This document shows positions 9,904 to 18,892 of a DNA stretch of 64,000 bases, one piece after another (the stretch's first letter is position 1; every line of letters starts with the position of its first letter). Source of the DNA: Bryobacterales bacterium (GTDB lineage: Bacteria > Acidobacteriota > Terriglobia > Bryobacterales > Bryobacteraceae); contig JADJWL010000026.1 of NCBI GenBank assembly GCA_016716385.1, forward strand, positions 510,098 to 574,097, written 5' to 3'. Under the pieces are notes generated by a model. The model made no database searches, was not told where the DNA came from, and was given only the letters and a program-made list of their open reading frames with translations. The position numbers were made by a program, and so were the translations under genes.

Positions 9904-10752
9904 ATGCGCCTTCGACAACTGATGCTCGTCTTCGTGGCTGCGTTTGTCCCGTATCTTGTGGCGCAGGACCTCGATTCGGCCTGGCGGAAGTACAACCGCA
10001 CGGACTACGACGGCGCGCTGGCGGACCTGTCCGGGCGCACAGGCGCCCCCGCCCTGGCTCTGCGCGGCCGCTGCCAGTATATGCTCGATGACTTCAAAGC
10101 CGCCGTGGAGACGTTCGAGCAGGCCATCGCGCTGGAACCGGGTAATTCCGTATCCTGGAATTGGTTGGGAAAAGCCTTTGGCCGGCGCGCGGAGTCGGCC
10201 AGCGCCTTCGCCGCGCCCGGACTTGCCGTAAAGGCGCGCAAAGCGTTTGAGAAAGCCGTCGAGCTCGACCCGCGCAATACGGAAGCCATGAGCGACCTGC
10301 TCGAATACTACCTCGCGGCGCCCGGATTTCTGGGCGGGGGCGTCGGCAAGGCCCAAGCCCTCGCCGGGCGTATCGCCGCCGCCGACCCTGTAGAAGGACA
10401 CTGGGCACGCGCCCAGGTTGCGCGCAAGCAGAAGCGTCCCGATGCGGCCGAGCAGGAATTGCGGCAAGCGATGGAATTGGCGCCCCGGGAGATCGGCCGG
10501 GTTCTCGATCTGGCCCGCTTCCTCGCGCGGCAGCAGCGCTATGCCGAGAGCGACGAGTTGTTCCGCGCTGCGGCGCGCCTCGGCCCCGGCCACCCCAAGT
10601 GGCTGTACGCTCGCGCCGAGACCCTGATCCAAAGCAAGCGCAACCTGCCGGAAGCCCGCGACCTGCTGCGGCGCTACCTCGCGGCCGACCTGACCCCGGA
10701 CGATCCCAAACGTCGCGAGGCCGAAGCCCTCCTGCGCGAGGCGGGCGCGTAG
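9904..10752 (+). CDS. Exported tetratricopeptide-repeat protein
   Basis: A 282-residue protein with a signal peptide (LMLVFVAAFVPYLVAQ) and then tandem TPR-like helical pairs: LALRGRCQYMLDDFKAAVETFEQAIALEP, a pair around KAFEKAVELDPRN, and further repeats to the end. TPR proteins are scaffolds for protein-protein contacts; the partner is unknown. GGGAG precedes the ATG. It ends seven bases before the MacB-type permease, so the two, with the following hydrolase, probably form one transcript. I cannot assign a pathway. Confidence 0.75.
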   Translation: MRLRQLMLVFVAAFVPYLVAQDLDSAWRKYNRTDYDGALADLSGRTGAPALALRGRCQYMLDDFKAAVETFEQAIALEPGNSVSWNWLGKAFGRRAESASAFAAPGLAVKARKAFEKAVELDPRNTEAMSDLLEYYLAAPGFLGGGVGKAQALAGRIAAADPVEGHWARAQVARKQKRPDAAEQELRQAMELAPREIGRVLDLARFLARQQRYAESDELFRAAARLGPGHPKWLYARAETLIQSKRNLPEARDLLRRYLAADLTPDDPKRREAEALLREAGA

Positions 10753-10759
10753 TTTCCTC

Positions 10760-11965
10760 ATGTTCGCCCGGGAGGCTCTCCGCTTCAGTCTGCAGGCCCT
10801 TCGGGCCAATCCGGTTCGCACGCTGCTCACGTGTCTGGGCATGCTCATCGGAAATGCTTCGGTGATCCTCGTGGTCACGATTTCGCTGACCAGCCGCGAG
10901 TACATTCTCGAGCAGATCCAGGGCATCGGTTCGAACATGATCTTCGCCTACTTCGAGACCGGCACCCAGGACGCCGTGCGCTTCGCCGCCGACTACATCA
11001 AGATCGCCGACGTCGAAGCGGTGCGCGAGCAACTGGCGCCCAGCATTGTCGCGGCCACGGGAGTGATGACCGAAGGCGACCGCATCCTGATCGATGGCCG
11101 CCAGCAGGACGTCCGCGTCATCGGTTCCGATCAGGACTACGCCGCCGTGCGCAACCTCGTCATCGGCGCGGGCCGGTTCCTCGATGAGAGCGACGTCACG
11201 CTGCGGTCCAAGGCAGCCATTCTGACGGACAAACTCGCCATCCGGATGTACGGCAGCCAGACCGCCGCGGTGGGCCAGGTGATCAAGCTGTTCGGACTGC
11301 AGTTCACCGTGATCGGCACGTTCCGCGAAAAAGTCGACAGCTTCGGCCAGACCGAAGTCACCAACGACACGATCGTCATCCCGATTACAGTCCTGCGCTA
11401 TTTCACGGAAGTCGAGCGCATCGATCCACTCTATGTCCAGGTGCGCTCGGCGTCCGACGTCGAAGCCGTCACGCGCCAGGTGCAGCAGATTCTCGAAAGC
11501 CGCCACCGGCCCGGCGCGCGGTACCGCGTCGAGAACCTGCAGGCGATCCTCGACGCGGCGAAGAACATTTCTCTGATCCTCCAGCTTGTGCTGATCCTCG
11601 TGTCGGCGATTGCACTTGTGATTTCGGGCATCGGCATCATGAACATCATGCTGGTGACGGTGACCGAGCGCACGCGGGAGATTGGCGTTCGAATGGCGGT
11701 GGGCGCTTCCCGGCGCTGGGTGCTGACGCAGTTTCTCGCCGAGGCCGTCATCATCAGCCTTGTCGGCGGTGTCGCGGGCATCCTCGTCGGCGTCGCGATC
11801 CCGCTCAGCGCGCAACTGTTCCTCGAGAACCTGCGTATCCCTGTTTCTTACTCATCCATCGCGATCGCGTTCGCGGTGTCCTGTTCCGTGGGACTGCTGT
11901 TCGGCATGCTGCCCGCGAACCGGGCGGCGCGGCTCAACCCAACGGAGGCGTTGCGCTATGAGTAA
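10760..11965 (+). CDS. MacB/FtsX-type ABC transporter permease
   Basis: A 401-residue permease with the standard layout: one N-terminal membrane helix (VRTLLTCLGMLIGNASVILVV), a large periplasmic domain (residues about 45-260) and three C-terminal helices containing the family phrase ERTREIGVRMAVGASRR, ending NRAARLNPTEALRYE. MacB-like permeases drive mechanotransmission for export of peptides, lipoproteins or macrolides together with an ATPase, which is not seen here. The stop codon overlaps the next start by eight bases (ATGAGTAA). It follows a TPR protein by seven bases and has no evident ribosome site of its own, suggesting coupling. Confidence 0.88.
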   Translation: MFAREALRFSLQALRANPVRTLLTCLGMLIGNASVILVVTISLTSREYILEQIQGIGSNMIFAYFETGTQDAVRFAADYIKIADVEAVREQLAPSIVAATGVMTEGDRILIDGRQQDVRVIGSDQDYAAVRNLVIGAGRFLDESDVTLRSKAAILTDKLAIRMYGSQTAAVGQVIKLFGLQFTVIGTFREKVDSFGQTEVTNDTIVIPITVLRYFTEVERIDPLYVQVRSASDVEAVTRQVQQILESRHRPGARYRVENLQAILDAAKNISLILQLVLILVSAIALVISGIGIMNIMLVTVTERTREIGVRMAVGASRRWVLTQFLAEAVIISLVGGVAGILVGVAIPLSAQLFLENLRIPVSYSSIAIAFAVSCSVGLLFGMLPANRAARLNPTEALRYE

Positions 11966-13625
11966 GCTGTTCGCCCTGGTGCTGCTCGCGGCGGCCCTCG
12001 GACAGGGCCAGGACTGCGCGTCCGCCCTGCCGCGTCCGGAATCCGGCTACGGCGCTCCAGGACCGTACGGCGAAACCGTCGAGACCTTCCGCACGGGCCG
12101 CACGCTGCTCTATTCCGTCTCCATCCACTTCCCGGACGGCAAGCCCGGACCCTACCCGGTCATCTTCTTCGCCCACGGGTTCAGCAACAATCGCGCGTCG
12201 GACTACGCGGGCCTGATTTCGCACCTGGTCAGCCAGGGCAACGCCGTCGTCTTCGCGCCCTACCTGACCGTGCTTTCCACCAACCGCCAGCGCTACGACG
12301 CCCTGTGGGAAGGATTCCGCGAGGCCGTGGACCGCTTCGGCGGCGCCTTCGACCTGAGCCGGGTCGCCTTTGCCGGTCACTCGTTCGGCGGCGGCGCCGT
12401 GCCAGCGCTCGCCTATCGCGGACTGGTAGAAGAGAAGTGGGGTGCGAACGGCGCGTTCCTGTTCATCATGGCGCCGTGGTATGTCCTCGAGACCTCGTAC
12501 GCCGAATGGGCGAGCCTCCCCTCAGACACGCGCCTGATCGTCCAGGTGTACGAAGAGGACCAAGTCACTGACCACCGCATCGCGGCCGAAATCTTCGAGA
12601 CCTCTCCTCTGCGGGAGAAACAATACGTCTTGCTGCGCAGCGACTCCTGGCAGGGATGCCGCCAGCGCGCGGGACACGGCATCCCGTCCGGGGACAACGA
12701 TCCCGTCCGGCTTGGGGGGCTGGAGCGATACGGACTGTTCCGCCTGTTCGACGCCGTCGCCGGCCTGACATTCCGCCGCAACGAGACCGCGCGGGCCATC
12801 GCGTTCGGCAATGGCAGCCCGGAGCAGCGGTTCATGGGGCGGTGGCCTGACGGGACGCCGGCCCGTGAACTGGTGGCCGGGACGCAACCAGTAGCCGTGC
12901 CGGAGCAATCCGCCACCTGGCGCCCCAACCTTGCGCCGCCCGCGGTGCGTCCCGGCAACGTGCGGCACGCCAGCACCTACGAGCCGTTCGCCTCGTCCGG
13001 CGCGATCGTCTCGATCTTCGGCTGGAACCTTGCCAGTGAGACAGCCGAGGCCGAAGGGCCTGAACTCCCGAACACCCTGGCCGGGGTGCAGGTGACCCTG
13101 AACGGCATGACGGCCCCGCTATACTTCGTCTCGCCGGGCCAGATCAACGCGCAGATTCCTTTTACGATTGTGTCCGACCAGGTGACCGTGATCGTGCGGC
13201 GCGGCGCGTTGTTCAGCGAGGCCGTGACCCTTCCCCTGAAGACGGCCTCCCCTGGAGTTCTGGTCGCGGCCGATGGCACGGCGCTGGCGCTACGGCCGGA
13301 CGGGTCGCTGGTGACGCGGGAGAACCCCGCGCGCCGCGGCGAACCGACGACCATCTTTGGAATCGGCCTGGGACCGGTGTTCCCGCTGGTGGGCCCGGGA
13401 CTGCCCGCGCCCGTGGATCCGCTCTCACGTGTGCGCTTTCTGCCGCGGGTCCTGCTGGGAGACACGCCTGCGCCGGTCGGTTTCGCCGGACTGGCCCCGG
13501 GTTTTGTCAGTCTGTACCAGGTGAACCTGGACATTCCGGCCGCCGCACCCCGAGGCGCCGCCGTCCCGTTGACCTTGCGCGTCGGGGACGCCCAGGCGCT
13601 TCCCGTCGCCCTGCCGGTCGACTGA
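11958..13625 (+). CDS. Secreted alpha/beta hydrolase fused to a TIGR03437-type domain
   Basis: A 555-residue exported protein. After a short signal peptide, residues about 45-300 form an alpha/beta-hydrolase of the dienelactone hydrolase/PAF-acetylhydrolase style, with the oxyanion region FFAHGFSNNR and the nucleophile elbow GHSFGGG (serine 142). Residues about 330-555 repeat the TIGR03437-type pattern seen in the beta-propeller protein at 3987-6068 (ASSGAIVSIFGWNL, PGQINAQIPF, TTIFGIGLGPV). It probably cleaves an ester outside the cytoplasm while the C-terminal domain anchors or targets it; the second point is inference. The start at 11958 is chosen because it gives a signal peptide and overlaps the permease stop. 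Confidence 0.82.
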   Translation: MSKLFALVLLAAALGQGQDCASALPRPESGYGAPGPYGETVETFRTGRTLLYSVSIHFPDGKPGPYPVIFFAHGFSNNRASDYAGLISHLVSQGNAVVFAPYLTVLSTNRQRYDALWEGFREAVDRFGGAFDLSRVAFAGHSFGGGAVPALAYRGLVEEKWGANGAFLFIMAPWYVLETSYAEWASLPSDTRLIVQVYEEDQVTDHRIAAEIFETSPLREKQYVLLRSDSWQGCRQRAGHGIPSGDNDPVRLGGLERYGLFRLFDAVAGLTFRRNETARAIAFGNGSPEQRFMGRWPDGTPARELVAGTQPVAVPEQSATWRPNLAPPAVRPGNVRHASTYEPFASSGAIVSIFGWNLASETAEAEGPELPNTLAGVQVTLNGMTAPLYFVSPGQINAQIPFTIVSDQVTVIVRRGALFSEAVTLPLKTASPGVLVAADGTALALRPDGSLVTRENPARRGEPTTIFGIGLGPVFPLVGPGLPAPVDPLSRVRFLPRVLLGDTPAPVGFAGLAPGFVSLYQVNLDIPAAAPRGAAVPLTLRVGDAQALPVALPVD

Positions 13626-13642
13626 ACGCGATCATAAGGAAG

Positions 13643-14128
13643 CGGGTCACAGCGGGTTCAGATCGGCATCGACGTGGACCGTGCGCTGGCTGGTGCTGCC
13701 GCCGCTGGCGGTTTCCGTCCAGATGATCGTCAGGTTGCCCTGCCCGTCCACGGTCCCCTCGATCGCGGTGACAGCCGTGCCGGGCGTCGCCGTGGCCACG
13801 CGCTTGTAGGGGCTCATGGCCCGGGCATCCACAGGCGCCAGATTGCCGCGCCCCATAAGGGTCCACCGGTTCGGGCTGCCAGCTATCGTCCGATCGACGC
13901 AGATGTACGTTGCGGCGGGCCACTCCTGGAACGCCGCGAACACGTGCCTGTGGCGCTCCGATGTATCCTCCGGCATCCCCCCCTCGGCTGGGATGAACGC
14001 ATCCGGGAGGAGCCGCACCGTCGTCCAGGCCGCCAGCATCGGCGAGACCACCGTGATGTCGGTCTCCGCCTTCGTGGTGTAACCGTACCGGAACCGGATG
14101 CGGTAATTGCCTTCCTCATCTGGAGCGT
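13643..14128. repeat. Diverged direct repeat, copy 1
   Basis: This stretch matches 14429-14928 in the same orientation at an offset of about 787 bases. The first 130 bases are nearly identical (the phrase GGGTCACAGCGGGTTCAG opens both copies), and similarity fades toward the right end. It encodes the C-terminal half of the truncated gene. Confidence 0.8.
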
Positions 14129-14323
14129 CCCAAGTATAGTAGAGTTCCAGAAACGGGTTGCGTTTCTCGAAAGACCAGTGCACGAGCTCGACACATCGTG
14201 TTGGTTCGCCCACAGTTGTGAAACCAGGAGCAGGCCGGTTAGGAACGCGGCGAAACCTGGCGCTGCTCTTGCGTGCCGCTGACAGGCACTGAAACGACTG
14301 GAGAGATGCGGTGTCCAATCCAT
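13647..14323 (-). pseudogene. Truncated, frame-disrupted tandem copy of the 14434-15393 gene
   Basis: The last ~170 codons read cleanly and closely parallel the C-terminal half of the upstream gene: shared phrases include VSPMLAAW, RHVFAAFQEWPAATYIC, PYKRVATATPGTAVT and DADLNPL at the end. The N-terminal half differs. In the same frame, upstream of about 14150, the translation is low-complexity and lacks a signal peptide. A neighbouring frame starting at 14323 contains a good signal-peptide-like stretch (FAAFLTGLLLVSQLWANQ). About 110 residues of the intact copy's middle are missing. I read this as a duplicate that lost its central part and its frame. A live gene starting at ATG 14420 in the same frame as the C-terminal part is possible but less likely. 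Confidence 0.55.
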
Positions 14324-14428
14324 CTTCTTTCCGCCTCCACCGGACTTCGGTCCCGAAGAACGCCGTGAGCGCTATGGAGAGAGACACCGTCGCCCGGCAA
14401 TTTGTTCCGGGATTCTGCACTGCCGCCA

Positions 14429-14928
14429 GCGGGTCACAGCGGGTTCAGGTCGGCATCGAGGTGGATCGTGCGCTGGCTGGTGACGGTTCCGCCGTTAGTG
14501 GCCTCGGTCCAGATGATCGTCAGGTTCCCCTGCCCGTCCACCGTCACCTCGATCTCCGTGACGGCCGTGCCGGGCGTCGCCGTGGCTACACGCTTGTAGG
14601 GTTGCATTGCGACGGCGTCTTGCGGATGTAGGTTGTCCCTTCCCATCAAGACCCAGCGACGAGGTTGAGCGTCCTCGGTCCGCGCAACGCAGATGTAAGT
14701 TGCGGCGGGCCACTCCTGGAACGCGGCGAAGACGTGCCGGTAACGCTGATACGTCCATTCGGGCATTCCTTCGTGTGCGGGTACGAACTTATCTGGTAGC
14801 AACCGGACTACGCCCCACGCCGCCAGCATCGGCGACACGGTCGTGAAATCAGTCTCCGCCTTCTTCGCACCGTAGGTGAACCGGATCCGGAATGACCCCT
14901 CTTCCTCAGGAGCCGGCCACCGGTACAG
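14429..14928. repeat. Diverged direct repeat, copy 2
   Basis: Partner of the repeat at 13643-14128. It encodes the C-terminal half of the intact 319-residue protein. The difference between copies includes three-base indels that keep the frame, so part of the divergence arose while both copies were under coding constraint. Confidence 0.8.
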
Positions 14929-15393
14929 CAGTTGCGGAGGTTGCGTGTGATCTTCGTTCACGATGGAGCGGAATTCCTTCTGCCGTTCTTCACCGGGCGC
15001 CAGCACCAGGACTGCCGGAAAACAGCAGGTATCCTGCCAGTCAGACCGCAATCCGACGCTGTGCGAGGAATACAACAGCGGAGGTTCGGTCTGCCCCGGC
15101 ACGATCTTCCAGAACCGGAACTCGCTCCCTTCGATATCGAAAGGATCGTAGACTTCGAGTGGCGCCGCAGTGGTGTTCTTCACCTTGACCGTAACAGTCA
15201 TCTCTTCGCCGACCAAGTACTGAGTCCTGTCCGTCGAGACCGTCAACTGAAGCTGCTCGGAATTGTTCGACAGTTGCGCTCGCAGTAGGACGTCCGCCGG
15301 AATCGGATCGTCCTGCTCGAACTCAGGCACCTGCTGCGTCCACATCGAAGGAACCAGGAGCAAACATGCTGCAAACGCGATTCGCTTCTTCAT
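14434..15393 (-). CDS. Secreted protein of unknown function (319 aa)
   Basis: I do not recognise this protein. It has a clear signal peptide (MKKRIAFAACLLLVPSMW). Residues about 45-150 look like an immunoglobulin-like beta-sandwich (LTVSTDRTQYLVGEEMTVTVKV, then NTTAAPLEVYDPF), in the manner of BsuPI or intracellular-proteinase-inhibitor domains. The remainder, with RWPAPEEEGSFRIRF and the conserved AAFQEWPAATYICVARTE, has no family I can name. Its start is well placed (GGAGGGA before ATG), 19 bases after the stop of the metalloprotease gene, so the two are likely co-transcribed. A protease-inhibitor or substrate role next to a protease is attractive but unproved. Confidence 0.8.
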   Translation of the reverse strand: MKKRIAFAACLLLVPSMWTQQVPEFEQDDPIPADVLLRAQLSNNSEQLQLTVSTDRTQYLVGEEMTVTVKVKNTTAAPLEVYDPFDIEGSEFRFWKIVPGQTEPPLLYSSHSVGLRSDWQDTCCFPAVLVLAPGEERQKEFRSIVNEDHTQPPQLLYRWPAPEEEGSFRIRFTYGAKKAETDFTTVSPMLAAWGVVRLLPDKFVPAHEGMPEWTYQRYRHVFAAFQEWPAATYICVARTEDAQPRRWVLMGRDNLHPQDAVAMQPYKRVATATPGTAVTEIEVTVDGQGNLTIIWTEATNGGTVTSQRTIHLDADLNPL

Positions 15394-15412
15394 TGGGGCA
15401 TCCCTCCAGAAC

Positions 15413-17453
15413 CTACTGCTGACACTGAATCCGGACGCAGAGAACGCCGGAATCCAAATCGGAAAACGACCACTGCCCGGCGGTCTGTAGCGGCAGATAG
15501 GCAGTCCAGTCCATAATCTTCTGTTGTTGCACCTCGACCCAGATCTCGTTCGCCGGCTGGACCGTGTCTGTGAACTCGACCCGGAACACTGCGTGCGTCC
15601 CCTCGCCGTCCGTGAGTGTCGTATTCTTGGCCTTCCTCACTGACTTGGCTTTGTTCTTGGGCTGCCCGGCCACCACGGCACGCTCAGCAATACGTTCGCC
15701 CGAATACTGGTAAAACCGGAGACGCACAAGAACTGTCTTGTGATTGGGATCCAGGACCCATTGGCCCAATCCTATGTCATTCAAGTTGTTCGGCCGCTCG
15801 ATCCTGGTGCAGCAGATTGAGGGCTGCGTCCGGACCGGGTGGGTGCGGTGGAACTTGTGTCCCGCTTCGTGGGCAATGACTTGTGCCAAGCCTACGGCCA
15901 CCGGTAGCCCGGGCGTGGTCTGGATCGCGGCGTGATCGATGAAGACTGGAAAGCCATTGTTCGTCGGATTCTTCTGATCACCGCCCTTGGCTTCGCCGAG
16001 GATCTTGTACATGCCTTCCTTGCCCAAGCGCTTGTCGATCAACTTTAGAGCGTGCGCTTCGCGATCCCCGATCACGCTGTTCCGGTCGAGTTGATTTCGA
16101 TCCAGGATCTTGTCTTTCCCAACGGCCTGCTGGGGATTCACCCGCCGATACGTGATGCCTACCGGCTGCTGCGCCAGAATGTTCTGGAGCGCCGAGGCAA
16201 AATCGTTCTTGTCCGCGTAGTAGAACACGTCCCGCGTTCCAAACGGATCGGTTCGTGTCCACTTTGTCTGCGTCGCAGACTCCAGGAAGTGGAAACCCCG
16301 GTACTCGTCGTGCACGGACAGGGCATCGCCGGTATAGAACGAACCCTGAGGCGGTTCGGCGTCCGCATTGATATCCGTAATCAGTTGGCCGCCGTTCACG
16401 GATTTCTCCCAGCCGTCGGCGATGCCGTTGCCGTTGGTGTCCAGCGGCAGCAACGCCTCCCCGTCATCCCCCACCTTGGCCCAGATGTCCTCGGCTAGCC
16501 CGTCGATCGTCATCGAAGCGTAGAGGAATCCGACACCCCCGTAGTCTTCCGAGGTGACCACCAGCGTCGCCTCGCGCACATCCGCCGTCGTCGTGAGGGC
16601 GTCCACTTTGCCGGTGCTGCCTGGCGGGGCGAGGTTGGGGTCGGTCTGTTTGGCCCGGTCGATCGTGTAATCCGGTCCGGTCTGGTTGCCCCAATTCGTC
16701 GCCACGCCCGGGTGCTCGCTACGGTCGCCGAATTCGAACTTCAGCCGCCCCGCTACCTGAAAGTGCGTGGTCCATTGCGGCGGGACATCCACCTCTTCGG
16801 GGATTAGCCAGGCGCGGTAGCGCGGGTAGCAGAGGGTCACCGCCGCCCCCTGGCAGCCCGATATCTCGGCCGGGTCGAGAGCGCTCCGCGGCGCGAAACT
16901 CTCCGGGCTCTGGTCCATCAGCAGGTGATAGTCCACCAGAACCACGTCGACGAGGACACGGTGCTGCGAGGCTTGACTGCCGCCGTTCACGGCGACCGCC
17001 TCCACTTCCACACCGACAGTGTCCCACGGCAGGTTGAGAACCAATCGTCCGGTCTTCCTGAAATAATCGTACTCCTCATCGAAATCGAACCGTCCATCGG
17101 GGAAAGACCCTGGAGTGACGACGGTGATTGGCTGAGAATAGAGAGTCTGGCGGCCGTTATTCGAGAGCAGAGCGGTCGCTGTCAGGGAATACGAGAGGTT
17201 GCCTGGCAGTTCGGCACGGTAGAAGTCATAGTCCACGTTATAGACGACAACCGTGAAGGCGCTGACCCACCCCCCCCCCGGCGGCGAAGGCCCGGGTCTT
17301 GCAATCCTGCTCAAAGGGGGCTTCGTGGCCGGCGAAGGCGAACGCGGAAAGAGTCTTCCCCATGCCATCCGGAAATGATTGACAGGTCTGGGCGGCAAGC
17401 TGCGCGGCGCAGGCCGTGAGGAAAAGTGCCACAGTCGAGTGCGCTATCCGCAT
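15413..17453 (-). pseudogene. Secreted metzincin-like metalloprotease interrupted by a frameshift at a G10 tract
   Basis: Two frames join at a homopolymer. The first, from ATG 17453 (GGAG eight bases ahead), encodes a signal peptide (IAHSTVALFLTACAAQLAAQ) and about 40 further residues ending FAAGGG, then goes out of frame. The second, one base over, continues from WVSAFTVVVYNVDYDF to the stop at 15413. Removing one G from the coding-strand run of ten would join them into a 679-residue protein. That protein has a calcium-loop-like segment (DTNGNGIADGWE) and a zinc motif HEAGHKFHRTH at 15839-15871, matching HExxHxxxxxH but with histidine where metzincins usually have glycine. The frame may be switched off, phase-variable, or a sequencing error. 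If expressed, it would act outside the cell. Confidence 0.75.
17270..17279. repeat. Homopolymer tract of ten C (ten G on the coding strand)
   Basis: A run of ten C on the plus strand sits exactly where the two frames of the metalloprotease gene part. Nine or twelve residues in the tract would restore one continuous frame. Long G tracts of this kind are known slipped-strand sites, and also known trouble spots for sequencing. Confidence 0.9.
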
Positions 17454-17518
17454 GAGAATGTCTCCAGATCAAACACGCGCAACTCAAGAATACGCCCGAA
17501 TGGCGGGGCTGTCAATTG

Positions 17519-17561
17519 AAAAAATGCGACCGGGCGCCGCATCGCCCCGCTGACGCCCGGT
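17519..17561 (-). terminator. Rho-independent terminator after the class V aminotransferase
   Basis: On the minus strand an 8-bp perfect stem (ACCGGGCG at 17561-17554 pairing with CGCCCGGT at 17536-17529) with a 17-base loop is followed by CGCA and six T. It lies 27 bases past the aminotransferase stop and isolates that gene from the protease cluster downstream. Confidence 0.75.
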
Positions 17562-17587
17562 GCTATCGCAGTTCTAATATCCGGGTG

Positions 17588-18841
17588 TTATCCGCGCACC
17601 AGCGCCCGAACTGCCGCGACCGCCTGGTCGATCTCGTCCATCGAATTGTAAATGTGAGGTGAAAAACGCAGCCCCTCGGTGGGTCCTGCGTTCGTCGCCG
17701 CAATGCCCAGCCGGTTCTTCGCGTACAGCGTGTCGTACGCCTGCCGTGTCGGGACGCTCGCCACGTGGAACTTGATCACGGCGCCGGAGAGTTCCGGCTC
17801 CAGGTTTGTGCGCAGCGTCACCCCCGGGATTTCCTTCAGACCCCGCATCGCACGCTGGGCGAGCGCTCGCGCGCGCGCCTCGACTTCCTTCAGGCCGATC
17901 ATCGCCAGAAAGTCCAGGCACGGTTCGAGCGCGATGACGCGCGGGTCGTCGCGCTGCCCCAGTACTTCGAACTTCCGCGCTCCCTTGAGGGTGTCCGACC
18001 AGCCCGCCGTCACCACCGACGGCCAGACCGCCGCAATCCGCTCCTGCTTCACGTACAGGATGCCCGCCTCGAGCGGCCCCATCGGCCACTTGTGGGCGCT
18101 GGCCGTGTACGAGTCGCAGCCGATGGCGCGCAGGTCCACATCGAGCAGCCCGAAGCTCTGGGCGCCATCCAGGTGGACGTGAATGCCGCGCCGGTGGGCC
18201 ATCTCCGTGATGGCCTTGGCCGGATAGAGCAAGCCCGTGGTGTTGGTCAGGTGGGTGACCGCGATCACCTTCGTCCGCGGTGTGATCGCCTTCTCAAAAC
18301 CGCCCAACAACTGGTCCGCGCCAGGAGCCGGCGCCGGAACCGGCAGGCTCACCACGCGGAACCCTTCGCGCTTCGCCCGGACCTTCCACGAATCGTTGTT
18401 CGAGGGATGGTTGTGGTCGGTGATGATGACTTCGTCGCCGGCCTTCAGTTCCAGTCCCTGCACGACGATGTTCGTGCCTTCACTCGTGTTCCGCGTGAGC
18501 GCGATCTCGTCGGCGCTGACGCGCAGCAGCGCCGCGGCTTTGTTGCGCACGGTCTCGCGCATCCCGTCGTACTTGGCGCGATTCTGGAACGACGGATTGG
18601 CGTGGAAGTCGCGCAGGTACTGCAGGTGCCGGTCCATCACGGGACGCGATGCCGGGCAGACGTTGGCGGCGTTCAGGTAGATCAGGCCGGGCTCAAGCGG
18701 GAACTGGGCTTTGACCATATCCCAGAACGGCTCGGAGCCTTTGGCGGGCGCCGCCTGCAGCGCGGAGCGGAAGGCGTGCCAACTGGCGGGCAGGGAAGCG
18801 GCGGCGGTGACGCCTCGCAGGAAATCGCGTCGTGAAGCCAT
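17588..18841 (-). CDS. Tat-exported class V aminotransferase (PLP enzyme)
   Basis: A 417-residue protein that begins with a twin-arginine signal (SRRDFLRG), unusual for this family. The fold-type I PLP pattern is complete: NTSEGTNIV near 118, HVHLDGAQ with aspartate 225, and SAHKW with lysine 251 as the Schiff-base residue. It resembles NifS/isopenicillin-N-epimerase-like members; desulfurase, epimerase and kynureninase-like activities all occur in the family, so the reaction is open. The start at 18841 gives the Tat signal; the frame stays open upstream but without one. A terminator lies downstream. The YkgJ-type gene begins about 50 bases away in the opposite direction. Confidence 0.85.
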   Translation of the reverse strand: MASRRDFLRGVTAAASLPASWHAFRSALQAAPAKGSEPFWDMVKAQFPLEPGLIYLNAANVCPASRPVMDRHLQYLRDFHANPSFQNRAKYDGMRETVRNKAAALLRVSADEIALTRNTSEGTNIVVQGLELKAGDEVIITDHNHPSNNDSWKVRAKREGFRVVSLPVPAPAPGADQLLGGFEKAITPRTKVIAVTHLTNTTGLLYPAKAITEMAHRRGIHVHLDGAQSFGLLDVDLRAIGCDSYTASAHKWPMGPLEAGILYVKQERIAAVWPSVVTAGWSDTLKGARKFEVLGQRDDPRVIALEPCLDFLAMIGLKEVEARARALAQRAMRGLKEIPGVTLRTNLEPELSGAVIKFHVASVPTRQAYDTLYAKNRLGIAATNAGPTEGLRFSPHIYNSMDEIDQAVAAVRALVRG

Positions 18842-18892
18842 GATCGTGTGGTTCCGATTGTACCGGATCGCGTAGGACAATCGGAATGGAAC

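Noticed and set aside
10094..11815. 573-codon minus-strand frame across the TPR and permease genes
   Set aside because: It crosses two clearly coding plus-strand genes and consists of low-complexity arginine- and aspartate-rich sequence.
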